Source of the DNA: Streptomyces sp. CG4
Lineage (GTDB): Bacteria > Actinomycetota > Actinomycetes > Streptomycetales > Streptomycetaceae
Assembly (NCBI RefSeq): GCF_041080655.1
Contig: NZ_CP163525.1
Span: 2,418,001 to 2,482,000 of the forward strand
Reading direction: 5' to 3'
DNA length: 64,000 nucleotides
The notes below the pieces were generated by a model that was given only the letters and a program-made list of their open reading frames with translations, searched no databases and was not told the DNA's origin. Within the stretch, counting starts at the first letter, position 1, and every line of letters starts with the position of its first letter. This document shows, one piece after another, positions 17,933-26,930 of this stretch. The position numbers and the translations under genes are program-made.

Positions 17933-19150
17933 CTAGGGCAGCGGAGTCAAGGGCTTCAGTCCGTCCGCGCCCGCGCCCCGGTTCAGCAGCGTGCCCTCGG
18001 TCCGCTCGAACGCCAGCCGCAGCCGGGCCTTCTGGGTGTCCGTGCGGCCGTGACCGTCGCGCAGCGCGGCCGGTACGTCCAGCAGGCGGTAGTCCCGGAC
18101 GTCGTCGTCGGAGTAGGTGGCGGTGCCGCCGTCCCGGACGTTCTCGGCGTCCGGCGGGATCGTCAGCAGCGTCGGCTCGAAGCGCGGCCGGACGTCCCAC
18201 CGCCCCTTGCCGCGCTGGGTGAACGTGAACCAGGCGATGGCACCCTCCTCGGTCAGCCCCGTCGGCTTCCGGTGCCGGGCGATCTGATTGCCGAGCCCGT
18301 AGCTGATCCAGGTCCCGTCGACCTTCTCCATCGGCTCCACGACATGCGCGTGATGGCCGATGACCAGGTTGATGCCGGTGTGCCGGGCGATCTGCCGAGC
18401 GAAGGAGAGCTGCCCGGCGGACGGCTCCGGATGGTGCTCACGGCCCCAGTGCAGGGAGAGGATCACCACCTCGGCACCGGCCTTGCGGGCCCGCCGCTCG
18501 GCGGCCTTGATCCGGCCCAGGTCCTGCTGGTTGGCGAGCCATGGCTTGTCCTTCGGCAGCTTGTGCGGCTCGTTGAAGCCGTAGGCGAAGGAGAGCTGCG
18601 CGACCTTGACGCCCTTGACGTCCATGACCAGAGGGGTCTGCGCCTCCTTCTGGGTCCGGGCGGAGCCGGTGTGCTTCAGACCGGCGGCGTCCAGCGCGTC
18701 CAGGGTGCGCTTCACGCCGCCGTAGCCGTGGTCGAGCGTGTGGTTGGAGGCGGTGGAGCAGGTGTCGTAGCCGAGGTCCTTGATCGTCTTCGCCTGCTGC
18801 GGCGGCACCTGGAAGTCCGGGAAGCCCTCGAACGGACCGTTCGCCGGGCCCATCACCGGCTCGAAGTGGCAGATCGCCAGGTCCGCCTTGCTGATCACCG
18901 GCTTGATACCGGCCATCATCGGCCCGAAGTCCAGCCCGTTCACGCCCTTGCCGGTGCGCCCCGCGTCCTTGCGCGCCTGGTCGACCAGTTCGGGATGCAT
19001 CAGGATGTCCCCGGCGGCCGCGACGGTGAAGGAGCGCCCGTCGCCCTGGGCTCCGGCGTCGTCCGAGAGGAGACCGCAGCCGGATACGACGGCGAGCAGG
19101 GAGAGCGGGGTCAGTAGGGTCGGCAGGGTCCGGCTACGGCATTTGTTCAC
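17933..19150 (-). CDS. CapA/PgsA-family lipoprotein
   Basis: 405 residues. A signal peptide ends in the lipobox AVVSGC (about residue 24), so it is likely a membrane lipoprotein facing outwards. The catalytic domain has the CapA metallophosphatase-like blocks AAAGDILMHPELV, ICHFEPVMG, STASNHTLDHGYGGVKRTLD, LSLHWGREHHPEPSAGQ and INLVIGHHAHVVEPMEK. In PGA and capsule systems PgsA/CapA aids polymerisation and export. The GTG at 19150 is taken as start because it leads straight into the signal peptide; an upstream GTG (19189) would overlap the divergent gene. It is separated by 173 bp from the sensor gene downstream. Confidence 0.87.
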   Translation of the reverse strand: MNKCRSRTLPTLLTPLSLLAVVSGCGLLSDDAGAQGDGRSFTVAAAGDILMHPELVDQARKDAGRTGKGVNGLDFGPMMAGIKPVISKADLAICHFEPVMGPANGPFEGFPDFQVPPQQAKTIKDLGYDTCSTASNHTLDHGYGGVKRTLDALDAAGLKHTGSARTQKEAQTPLVMDVKGVKVAQLSFAYGFNEPHKLPKDKPWLANQQDLGRIKAAERRARKAGAEVVILSLHWGREHHPEPSAGQLSFARQIARHTGINLVIGHHAHVVEPMEKVDGTWISYGLGNQIARHRKPTGLTEEGAIAWFTFTQRGKGRWDVRPRFEPTLLTIPPDAENVRDGGTATYSDDDVRDYRLLDVPAALRDGHGRTDTQKARLRLAFERTEGTLLNRGAGADGLKPLTPLP

Positions 19151-19162
19151 CAAGATATCTTG
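19151..19162. promoter_or_regulatory. 12-bp palindrome between divergent starts
   Basis: CAAGATATCTTG fills most of the 20 bp between the assumed starts of the CapA gene and the divergent 324-aa gene. One protein bound here could block both, but the very short gap also means one of the two starts may be wrong. Confidence 0.35.
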
Positions 19163-19170
19163 ATACAACC

Positions 19171-20145
19171 ATGAGAGCCCATCGCTCACGCGTCATAACG
19201 ATCGCAACAATTCTGCTGATTACCGCCGGTATCGCCGCAGGTCTGACCCTCCTGCTCCGCGGCACGGGCGGTGGCACGCACGACACCGGCCGGCCCGCCC
19301 CGAAGGGGCCCGCGCAGATCGACCTGGCGCGTGAGGTGGCCGGCTACACGAGCCGGTTCGCCCCCGGCCGGGGCTATCTCCGGCCCGGCCAGGCGGACCG
19401 GGAGGACATCGCCTCGGCCGTCGGCCTGCTGCTCGACGGCCGACGCGAACAAGCGGAAAAGCGGCTTTCGCAACGGGACTTCACCGTGCGCACGGTCGTC
19501 GACCGGCCCTCCGGTCACCGCTACGCCGAGGTGGCCGACCGCACCGACACGGCCGCGGCACCGCGCGGCTGGGGCCGGGTCTACATCGATCTGGACCACC
19601 GCCCGCGCTGGTCGGTCCAGGTTCCGCATCCCGGCTTCGACCTGGGTACCGAGCAGCTGGGCGTGCGCGTGCTGCGCGGCTCCCCGGGCGGCGTCATGGT
19701 CATCGCAGGCGCACATCGCAAAGCCGGGGTCGGGAATTCGGCGGATGTGGCGCACCGCACGGACACCGTCTTCCACGCCATCTGCGCCGAGCTGGCCCGC
19801 CGCAGGATGCCCGGGATCCAGTTGCACGGCTTCGCCGCCTCCGCCGCGCCCGACTACGACGTGATCGCCTCCACCGGCGCCGGCACGGCGGCCCGGCCGG
19901 AGGGCCGCGAGCTGGCCGACGCCCTGCGCGGCCACGGCTTCCGGGTGTGCCAGGCCTGGGTGCGGTCCTGCCCCCTGGAGGGCAGGACGAACATGCAGGG
20001 CCGGACGGCCGACGCCGACCATGTGCCGTTCCTGCACGTCGAGTTCTCCCCCACGGTGCGCTCCGGCGGCCCGCCCGCCGACCGCGCGGCCGACGCGATC
20101 GCCGAGATCACCCGCCGATGGGCGGCGCCACCCGCGACAGACTGA
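19171..20145 (+). CDS. Membrane-anchored protein, possibly a zinc amidohydrolase
   Basis: 324 residues. One N-terminal membrane helix (about 8-29, ITIATILLITAGIAAGLTLLL) leaves the rest outside the cell. The exported part contains VPHPGFDLGTEQL (about 150-162), IAGAHRKAGVGNSADVAHRTDTVFHAI, IQLHGFAAS and FLHVEFSPTVR. This spacing of His and Glu residues recalls N-formylglutamate amidohydrolase and phage poly-gamma-glutamate hydrolase families. That would fit its position divergent from the CapA gene, but the match is by eye and weak. Low-complexity linker follows the membrane helix. Start ATG 19171 lacks a clear ribosome binding site. Confidence 0.6.
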   Translation: MRAHRSRVITIATILLITAGIAAGLTLLLRGTGGGTHDTGRPAPKGPAQIDLAREVAGYTSRFAPGRGYLRPGQADREDIASAVGLLLDGRREQAEKRLSQRDFTVRTVVDRPSGHRYAEVADRTDTAAAPRGWGRVYIDLDHRPRWSVQVPHPGFDLGTEQLGVRVLRGSPGGVMVIAGAHRKAGVGNSADVAHRTDTVFHAICAELARRRMPGIQLHGFAASAAPDYDVIASTGAGTAARPEGRELADALRGHGFRVCQAWVRSCPLEGRTNMQGRTADADHVPFLHVEFSPTVRSGGPPADRAADAIAEITRRWAAPPATD

Positions 20146-20184
20146 TCCCACCGCGAACACCACGAATCAGGTGATTTGCCGAAC

Positions 20185-20607
20185 ATGCCGAACACACCGA
20201 AGATAACGGACACTACGGGCGGTGCGGCGGACACCCCGCCCCTCCCCCTGCTCATCGTCGACGGCGCGAACGTCGTCGGGTCGGTGCCCGACGGCTGGTG
20301 GCGCGACCGCCGCGGTGCCGCCGAGCGCCTGCGGGACCGGCTGGTGCCCTTCGCCCGGTCCGGTGTGGCCGGCCTGCCCGGTCCGCTGGAGCTGGTCCTG
20401 GTGGTGGAGGGCGCGGCCCGGGGCGTGGCCTCGGTGCCCGGGGTACGCGTCGAGGAGGCGCGCGGCAGCGGCGACGACCACATCGTGGCCCTCGCGGCGG
20501 CGGCCGGCGACCGCCCGTGCCTGGTCGTCACGGCCGACCGCGAGCTACGCCGCCGGGTCCAGGAACACGGCGCGGAGGTCACCGGCCCGCGCGCGGTCCG
20601 GGACTGA
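20185..20607 (+). CDS. NYN/PIN-like nuclease domain protein
   Basis: 140 residues. PLLIVDGANVVGSVPDGWWRD near the N-terminus holds the first catalytic Asp and Asn; ARGSGDDHIVALAA holds the acidic middle motif; LVVTADRELRRRV holds the last Asp. These are the hallmarks of NYN-domain (PIN-like) ribonucleases. It is small and soluble. ATG 20185 is preferred over TTG 20176 because AGGTGA at 20169-20174 sits 10 bases before the ATG but only 1 base before the TTG. It lies 40 bp downstream of the previous gene on the same strand. Confidence 0.82.
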   Translation: MPNTPKITDTTGGAADTPPLPLLIVDGANVVGSVPDGWWRDRRGAAERLRDRLVPFARSGVAGLPGPLELVLVVEGAARGVASVPGVRVEEARGSGDDHIVALAAAAGDRPCLVVTADRELRRRVQEHGAEVTGPRAVRD

Positions 20608-20820
20608 GAGCCGAAGGCACCGTCGGCCGTCCCCGTCCAGGGGCGTCGCCCCATGGGCGTCGGTGGTCGGTCCCGCTCCGTCAATCCGCCGGCGAGGCGT
20701 ACGCCCGGTCGAGTCGGTGACGCCTCATACACCGCCGACGAAGGCTCGACCGTGTGAGGATCCGAAGGAGCCACAGGGGGCCATGCCTCCGACCGGAAGC
20801 GGCGCGCGGAAGGACACGGT

Positions 20821-21849
20821 GTGCACTCGACAGGCCCCCTCACGCTCAGGCACCAACGACCGCCCGGCATCGACACCCTCCACTACACCGGGCGGCGCGG
20901 CCTCGATGCCGTCCCCGACCCCCGTCACCGCGCGATGGTCGCGAGCGTCCTGTCCTCCGGTCTCGTCGACAGGATGATCGCCCTCAGCGAAGCCTTCGAT
21001 CCGCCCGTCGACCTCGCCCAGGCCCGTGCCGACGCCGACGTGCTCGGCACCGAGTTCGCGGCGTTCGGCGTCACCGTCCCCACCGCCACCACCGCCAACG
21101 TGACGCTGATGCGCGCCCTCATGGTGCCCATCGCCGACGCCGCGCTCGCCCTCGCCGTCGATCGCATCTGGGTGTTCACCACCTACCTGGACGACCTGTG
21201 CTGCCACGACCTCGCGGAGGCCGAAGCCGTCCTGCGGGCCGGCATGCTGCCCGAGGTGCCCGCGGCATCGCCGAACGCCCGGTACATCCGGCACATGTTC
21301 AACGAGATCGCGCGGTTCTGCGATCCGGCGTTCCTCGCCGTCTTCAAGACCTTCTTCTACAACGGGATCACCGGCGTCGTCATGGAGGCGGAGTTCACCC
21401 CGGAGACCTCGGACGAGATCGACACCGACTTCGTCCGCGTCTTCAACGGCTTCTCCCAGTTCTGGTTCGTGTCGCTGCAGTTCACCGACCCCTGCCTGAG
21501 CGCCCACCGCCGTCGGGCCTTCTGGGCGGCGGCGCTGAGCTCGTGCGTCGCGTTCCTCAACGGCATCAACGACGTCCTGTCCTTCTACAAGGAGGCGGTG
21601 GACGGCGAGGACTTCGTCGCCGGCCTGATCTACCGCCGCTCGGTGAGCGAGAACATCCCCTACCTCGCCGCCTACCGCCGCAGCCTCGACAGCGGCCTGG
21701 CCGCCTACCACCGCATCCTGGACCTCGCCACCGACGAGCAGCGCCCGCACCTCGACCGCTACATGACAGGCTTCGCGCACTGGCACTTCCACTGCCGTCG
21801 CTACCGCTGGCAGGACATCTACCCCGGGCTGACCCCGATCGACATCTGA
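20821..21849 (+). CDS. Class I terpene synthase, trichodiene-synthase-like
   Basis: 342 residues. The first metal-binding motif is Asp-rich (TYLDDLCCHD, Asp124, Asp125, Asp130). The second is an NSE triad in NDVLSFYKE (Asn250, Ser254, Glu258), and an Arg-Tyr pair near the C-terminus (RRYRW, 326-330) binds diphosphate. NDxxSFYKE is especially close to the fungal TRI5 trichodiene synthase form. The family cyclises farnesyl or related diphosphates with three Mg ions; the product cannot be read from sequence. The GTG start has AAGGA about 7 bases upstream. No P450 or other tailoring gene adjoins it, but dxs, which feeds isoprenoid precursors, is 1.7 kb away. Confidence 0.85.
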   Translation: MHSTGPLTLRHQRPPGIDTLHYTGRRGLDAVPDPRHRAMVASVLSSGLVDRMIALSEAFDPPVDLAQARADADVLGTEFAAFGVTVPTATTANVTLMRALMVPIADAALALAVDRIWVFTTYLDDLCCHDLAEAEAVLRAGMLPEVPAASPNARYIRHMFNEIARFCDPAFLAVFKTFFYNGITGVVMEAEFTPETSDEIDTDFVRVFNGFSQFWFVSLQFTDPCLSAHRRRAFWAAALSSCVAFLNGINDVLSFYKEAVDGEDFVAGLIYRRSVSENIPYLAAYRRSLDSGLAAYHRILDLATDEQRPHLDRYMTGFAHWHFHCRRYRWQDIYPGLTPIDI

Positions 21850-21877
21850 CGCGGTCGTGTCCGGTACGCCGTCCGGG

Positions 21878-23386
21878 TCACGGAGTGCCGTCCGCGGGCT
21901 GCCGCGCGGCCTGCTCGCGCAGGGCCAGGCGGCTGTGTGTGCGGCCGTAGAGGAAGTAGACGAAGAAGCCGACCACCATCCAGATGGCGAATCGCAGCCA
22001 GGTCTCGGCGGGCAGGTTGAGCATCAGCCACAGCGAGGCGCACACCGACAGGACCGGGATGACCGGGACCCACGGGGTGCGGAAGGCACGCGGCAGGTCC
22101 GGGCGGGTGCGGCGCAGGATGATCACGCTGATCGCGACCACGACGAACGCGAAGAGCGTGCCGATGTTCACCAGCTCGGCCAGTTCGCTCAGGCTGGTGA
22201 AGCCGGCGACGATCGCGATGATCACGCCGAGCAGGACGGTCGGCCGATGCGGGGTCCTGAAGCGCGGGTGGACCCGGGAGAAGAAGCGCGGCAGAAGGCC
22301 GTCGCGGCTCATCGCGAAGAAGACCCGGGTCTGTCCCAGGAGAAGGATCATGCACACCGTCGTCAGGCCGACCGCCGCACCGAAGCTGATCACGCCCGCG
22401 TACCAGGGGTGCCCGATGGCCTTGAAGGCGTCGGCGAGCGGGGCCTCCACCGACAGTTTCGCGTACTTCTCCATGCCCGTGACGACGATGGAGACGGCCA
22501 CGTACAGCACCGTGCAGATGAAGAGGGAGCCGAGGATGCCGCGCGGCATGTCCCGCTGCGGGTTGCGGGTCTCCTCGGCGGCCGTGGCCACGATGTCGAA
22601 GCCGATGAAGGCGAAGAACACCACCGAGGCCGCTGTGAAGATGCCCATGACGCCGAAGTTGGCCGGTGCCCAGCCGAACATCAACTGGATCAGCGGGGCC
22701 TTGAGATTGCCGCCGGCCGGCACCGGCTGGGACGGCGGGATGAACGGCTTGTAGTTGGCGCCCTTGATGAAGAAGGCACCGGCGACGATCACGATGAGGA
22801 CCACGGCCACCTTGATCGCGACGACGAGCGAGGTGATCCGGGCCGACAGCTTCATGCCGAGCACGAGGATGCCGGTGAGCACCAGCACCAGGGCGGCGGC
22901 GAGGATGTCGAAGCCGAAGCCGGTGGCGTTGTCCCGGCCGGCCAGATAGTCCGGCAGATGCCAGCCGGCGTTGTCCAGCAGCGAGCGGATGTAGCCGGAC
23001 CAGCCGACCGCCACCACCGCCGTACCGAGCGCGAACTCCAGGACCAGGTCCCAGCCGATGATCCAGGCGGGCAGCTCACCCAGGGAGGCGTAGCTGAACG
23101 TGTACGCCGAGCCCGCCACGGGGACCGTGGACGCGAACTCGGCGTAGCAGAGGGCGGCGAGCCCGCAGACCACACCGGCCGCCACGAAGGCCAGGGACAC
23201 CGCCGGACCGGCGTTGTTCTTGGCGACCTGTCCGGTGAGGACGAAGATGCCGGTGCCGATGATCACGCCGACGCCGAAGACGGTCAGGTCGAGGGCGGAG
23301 AGGGACTTCTTGAGCGAATGCTCGGGTTCCTCGGTGTCCTGGATGGACTGCTCGACGTTCTTCGTCCTGAACAGCGCGCTGCTCAC
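21878..23386 (-). CDS. APC-family amino-acid permease
   Basis: 502 residues with about 12 membrane helices. The first helix carries the substrate-binding signature VGVIIGTGIFVLTGQVA; AGSAYTFSYASLGELPAWIIGWDLVLEF and GFDIVATAAEETRNPQRDMP are further APC/CAT-type landmarks. The substrate is probably a cationic or general amino acid, not defined here. GTG 23386 is supported by GGGAGG about 7 bases upstream, and the longer open frame to 23497 is rejected. It is convergent with the terpene synthase gene (28-bp gap). Confidence 0.92.
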   Translation of the reverse strand: MSSALFRTKNVEQSIQDTEEPEHSLKKSLSALDLTVFGVGVIIGTGIFVLTGQVAKNNAGPAVSLAFVAAGVVCGLAALCYAEFASTVPVAGSAYTFSYASLGELPAWIIGWDLVLEFALGTAVVAVGWSGYIRSLLDNAGWHLPDYLAGRDNATGFGFDILAAALVLVLTGILVLGMKLSARITSLVVAIKVAVVLIVIVAGAFFIKGANYKPFIPPSQPVPAGGNLKAPLIQLMFGWAPANFGVMGIFTAASVVFFAFIGFDIVATAAEETRNPQRDMPRGILGSLFICTVLYVAVSIVVTGMEKYAKLSVEAPLADAFKAIGHPWYAGVISFGAAVGLTTVCMILLLGQTRVFFAMSRDGLLPRFFSRVHPRFRTPHRPTVLLGVIIAIVAGFTSLSELAELVNIGTLFAFVVVAISVIILRRTRPDLPRAFRTPWVPVIPVLSVCASLWLMLNLPAETWLRFAIWMVVGFFVYFLYGRTHSRLALREQAARQPADGTP

Positions 23387-23479
23387 GTGCCTACCTCCCA
23401 CGCTTGTCGTCCTCGACATGGCTCGACGTGATCGAGAGGGTCGGGAAGCGTATGCCCCGGCACTGGCAGGTTCACGCAA

Positions 23480-23523
23480 GCGGGCCGGTTCCGCCACCGG
23501 GAGGAGTGGCGGAACCGGCCCGC
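23480..23523 (-). terminator. Strong hairpin after dxs
   Basis: Perfect 17-bp inverted repeat (arms 23480-23496 and 23507-23523; arm begins GCGGGCCGGTTCC) with a 10-base loop, starting 14 bp beyond the dxs stop. No T-run, as is usual in Streptomyces. Confidence 0.8.
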
Positions 23524-23536
23524 AGAAGCGCTTGTC

Positions 23537-25459
23537 CTAGTCGCGCGCGGGTTCCACGGAGTCCACCGCGTCCGCCGTGCGGTCGCCGTCCAGCCTGGAC
23601 ACCAGCCCGGTGACCTGGCGGGCGATGTCGGGCGCGGTCAGGCCGATCTCGGCGAGGACCTCGCCGCGGGCGGCGTGGTCGAGGAAGCGCGGCGGGATGC
23701 CGAAGTCGCGCAGCGGCACGTCCACGCCCGCGTCGCGCAGGGCCTGGGCGATCGCGGCGCCGACACCGCCGACGCGGCTGTTGTCCTCGACGGTGACGAC
23801 GACCCGGTGCCGCTCGGCCAGCGGAGCCATGGCCTCGTCGACGGGCTTGACCCAGCGCGGGTCGACGACGGTGGTGGAGATGCCCTGCTTGTCGAGCAGG
23901 TCGGCGATCTCCAGGCACATCGGGGCGAGGGCGCCGACCGAGACCAGCAGCACGTCCGGCCGGTCGGTGCCGGGCTCGCGCAGCACGTCCATGCCGCCGA
24001 TACGGCCCACGGCGGGTACGGCGGGGCCGACGGCCCCCTTGGAGAAGCGCACCACGGTCGGCGCGTCGTCGACGGCGACGGCCTCCCGCAGCTGCCGGCG
24101 CACCTGCTCGGCGTCGCGCGGGGCGGCCAGCCTGAGGCCCGGCACGACCTGCAGGATCGACATGTCCCACATGCCGTTGTGCGAGGCGCCGTCCGTGCCG
24201 GTGACACCGGCCCGGTCGAGCACGAAGGTGACCCCGCACTTGTGCAGGGCCACGTCCATGAGGACCTGGTCGAAGGCGCGGTTGAGGAAGGTGGCGTACA
24301 CGGCGAAGACGGGGTGCAGCCCGCCGTGCGCGAGGCCGGCCGCGGAGACGGCGCCGTGCTGCTCGGCGATGCCGACGTCGTAGATCCGGTCCGGGAAGGT
24401 GTCGGCGAACTTCTTCAGGCCGACCGGCTGCAGCATGGCCGCCGTGATCGCCACGATGTCGTCGCGCTCCCTGCCGAGCTCGACCATCTCGTCGCCGAAG
24501 ACGGAGGTCCAGTCGGCGCCCGAGGCCTTGACCGGCAGGCCGGTGTCGGGGTGGATGGGCCCGATGCCGTGGAACCGGTCGGCCTCGTCCTGCAGCGCGG
24601 GCTGGTAGCCGCGGCCCTTCTCGGTGAGGCAGTGCACGATGACCGGCCCGCCGAACCGCTTGGCCCGGGCCAGGGCGGACTCCAGCGCCTCGATGTCATG
24701 CCCGTCGATGGGCCCGACGTACTTCAGGCCCAGGTCCTCGAACATGCCCTGTGGGGCGATGAAGTCCTTCAGGCCCTTCTTGGCGCCGTGCAGGGTGTCG
24801 TAGAGCGGCCTGCCGACGACGGGCGTGCGCTCCAGCAGGTCCTTCCCACGGGCGAGGAACCGCTCGTAGCCGTCGGTCGTGCGGAGCGTGGCCAGGTGGT
24901 TGGCGAGGCCGCCGATGGTCGGGGAGTACGACCGCTCGTTGTCGTTGACGACGATGACCAGCGGGCGGTCCTTGGCGTCGGCGATGTTGTTCAGCGCCTC
25001 CCAGGCCATGCCACCGGTCAGCGCCCCGTCACCGATGACGGCGACGACATGGCTGTCCCGCTTCTTCAGCTGGTTGGCCTTGGCGATGCCGTCGGCCCAC
25101 CCGAGGACCGTGGAGGCGTGGCTGTTCTCGATGACGTCGTGCTCGGACTCGGCCTGCGAGGGGTAGCCCGACAGGCCGCCCTTCTTCTTCAGCCTGGAGA
25201 AGTCCTGCCGGCCGGTGAGCAGCTTGTGCACATAGGACTGGTGCCCGGTGTCCCACAGCACCTTGTCCTTCGGCGAGTCGAAGACCCGGTGCAGGGCGAT
25301 GGTCAGCTCCACCACACCGAGGTTGGGGCCGAGGTGGCCGCCGGTCTTGGAGACGGCCTCGACGAGGAAGGTACGGATCTCCCCCGCCAGCTGGTTCAGC
25401 TCCTCCTGGCTGAGCCGGTCCAGATCGCGCGGTCCCGTGATGCGGGTCAGCAGCGGCAC
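23537..25459 (-). CDS. dxs: 1-deoxy-D-xylulose-5-phosphate synthase
   Basis: 640 residues, normal length. It condenses pyruvate and glyceraldehyde 3-phosphate with thiamine diphosphate in the first step of the MEP isoprenoid pathway. The ThDP motif runs [16 protein letters not shown] to VVNDN (about 150-180). [15 protein letters not shown] is an N-terminal active-site block, [17 protein letters not shown] carries the cofactor-activating Glu, and the transketolase C-domain follows. GTG 25459 is fixed by AAGGAGG 6 bases upstream. It is a cytosolic dimer. Isoprenoid demand nearby may come from the terpene synthase, but streptomycetes use dxs generally. Confidence 0.97.
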   Translation of the reverse strand: MPLLTRITGPRDLDRLSQEELNQLAGEIRTFLVEAVSKTGGHLGPNLGVVELTIALHRVFDSPKDKVLWDTGHQSYVHKLLTGRQDFSRLKKKGGLSGYPSQAESEHDVIENSHASTVLGWADGIAKANQLKKRDSHVVAVIGDGALTGGMAWEALNNIADAKDRPLVIVVNDNERSYSPTIGGLANHLATLRTTDGYERFLARGKDLLERTPVVGRPLYDTLHGAKKGLKDFIAPQGMFEDLGLKYVGPIDGHDIEALESALARAKRFGGPVIVHCLTEKGRGYQPALQDEADRFHGIGPIHPDTGLPVKASGADWTSVFGDEMVELGRERDDIVAITAAMLQPVGLKKFADTFPDRIYDVGIAEQHGAVSAAGLAHGGLHPVFAVYATFLNRAFDQVLMDVALHKCGVTFVLDRAGVTGTDGASHNGMWDMSILQVVPGLRLAAPRDAEQVRRQLREAVAVDDAPTVVRFSKGAVGPAVPAVGRIGGMDVLREPGTDRPDVLLVSVGALAPMCLEIADLLDKQGISTTVVDPRWVKPVDEAMAPLAERHRVVVTVEDNSRVGGVGAAIAQALRDAGVDVPLRDFGIPPRFLDHAARGEVLAEIGLTAPDIARQVTGLVSRLDGDRTADAVDSVEPARD

Positions 25460-25540
25460 CCGTGCCTCCTTGCAGTAGAGCTGATCGAGCTTTCGCCGGG
25501 CTCGCCCGAGTCTAATGTTCAGGCGCCGGGCGACGTGCGA

Positions 25541-25605
25541 AGGGGCGCGGGGAACTGCGCGACCGGCCACAACGGACCGGCACGCGCAGGACAACCCGCG
25601 CCCCT
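25541..25605. repeat. Streptomyces-type intergenic repeat / terminator-like element
   Basis: The element begins AGGGGCGCGGGGAACTGCGC and ends with CCCGCGCCCCT (25595-25605), the perfect complement of its first 11 bases. I recognise this GCGCGGGGAACTGCGCGAC theme as one scattered through Streptomyces genomes between genes. It lies between the xylH-like stop and the dxs start, both on the minus strand, and probably ends transcription of the sugar operon. Confidence 0.65.
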
Positions 25606-25619
25606 ACGGCGAGACCGCG

Positions 25620-26930
25620 TTATGCGCGACCGGCCGTCTTCTGCGTCTTACGGGTGATGGAGTCGATCACCACCGTGGTCAACAGCACAGCCGCAGTGAT
25701 CATGTACTTGACCGGCTCGGCAATGGACTCCAGCTGCAGCCCGTACTGGATCGAGACGATCACCAGCACACCGAGCAGCGCGTTCCACGTACGACCCCGC
25801 CCGCCGAACAGCGACGTACCGCCGATGACCGCGGCGGCGATCGCGTTCATCAGCAGGTCACCCGTGCCGGCGCTCTGGTTGGCCGAAGCGATCTTCGACG
25901 CCAGGAACAGACCGCCGATCGCCGCGAAACCACCCGAGATGGCGAACACGGAGATCCGTACCGCGGTGACGTTGATACCCGCACGGCGGGACGCCTCCAC
26001 GCTGCCACCGAGCGCGAAGATCTTGCGGCCGTAGGAGGTACGGCGCAGCACGAAGTCCGTGCCGATCAGGAACGCGAGGAAGATCACCGTGGCCAGCGGC
26101 AGGCCCTTGTACTGGTTGTACATGTAGGCCGCGGCGAAGGAGACCACGGCCAGCAGCACGGTCCGCAGAATCGTGTCGCTGAGCGGCCGGGCGGGGACGC
26201 CCGCGGCCTGCCGGCGCCGGTTGCTCAGGAAGGAGGTGAGGAAGAACACGGCGACCACGGCGACGGCGAGCCCGTAGGCGGCGGCCACGTCCGAGAAGTA
26301 GTACGTGGTCAGCCTGCTGATCAGACCGTTCGAGTTGAGGTTGATCGTGCCGTCCGCGCCCAGCACCTTCAGCATGAAGCCCAGCCAGAACAGCAGACCG
26401 GCCAGCGTCACGGCGAAGGCGGGGGCGCCGAGCACCGCGAAGAAGAAGCCGTGCAGCGCGCCGATGGCGATGCCGGCGGCGATGGCGACGAGCACAGCCA
26501 TCCACTCGGGCCAGCCCTGGTTGACCGCGAGGACACCGGCGAGGGCACTGGCCGCGCCGCTGACCGAGCCGACCGACAGATCGATCTCGCCGAGCAGCAG
26601 TACGAACACGATGCCGACCGAGATCATGCCCGTGCCGACCATCGTGATCGTGATGTCGTTGATGTTCTGCGCGGACAGGAACTGCGAGTTGAGCACCTGG
26701 AAGATGACGCAGATGATCGCGAGGCCCAGGACGACCGGGAGGGAGCCCAGCTCACCGGCCTTCATCTTGCGCTTGAACTCGTGCCAGTAGCCGAGGAGGC
26801 CCTCTTGCTGGACCAGCAGGCGCGGGTCGACCGCGGTGACCGCGGCGGCCGCGGCCTCGGGGTTCTCGACGACGGGTTCGTCCTGCGACGGCGTCTCGTC
26901 GAGGTTCGCGGAGGTCTTGTCGATGCTCAC
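25620..26930 (-). CDS. xylH: Xylose-type sugar ABC transporter permease
   Basis: 436 residues. A charged N-terminal tail of about 65 residues precedes about ten membrane helices typical of ribose/xylose-type (BPD_transp_2) permeases: LLLGEIDLSVGSVSGAASALAG near 110-130 and IAAAVIGGTSLFGGRGRTWNALLG near 365-390 are the family marks. GTG 26930 overlaps the stop of the ATPase gene by 4 bases (GTGA). In S. coelicolor the equivalent genes next to the Rok7B7 regulator serve xylose uptake; that substrate is inferred from this context. Confidence 0.88.
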   Translation of the reverse strand: MSIDKTSANLDETPSQDEPVVENPEAAAAAVTAVDPRLLVQQEGLLGYWHEFKRKMKAGELGSLPVVLGLAIICVIFQVLNSQFLSAQNINDITITMVGTGMISVGIVFVLLLGEIDLSVGSVSGAASALAGVLAVNQGWPEWMAVLVAIAAGIAIGALHGFFFAVLGAPAFAVTLAGLLFWLGFMLKVLGADGTINLNSNGLISRLTTYYFSDVAAAYGLAVAVVAVFFLTSFLSNRRRQAAGVPARPLSDTILRTVLLAVVSFAAAYMYNQYKGLPLATVIFLAFLIGTDFVLRRTSYGRKIFALGGSVEASRRAGINVTAVRISVFAISGGFAAIGGLFLASKIASANQSAGTGDLLMNAIAAAVIGGTSLFGGRGRTWNALLGVLVIVSIQYGLQLESIAEPVKYMITAAVLLTTVVIDSITRKTQKTAGRA

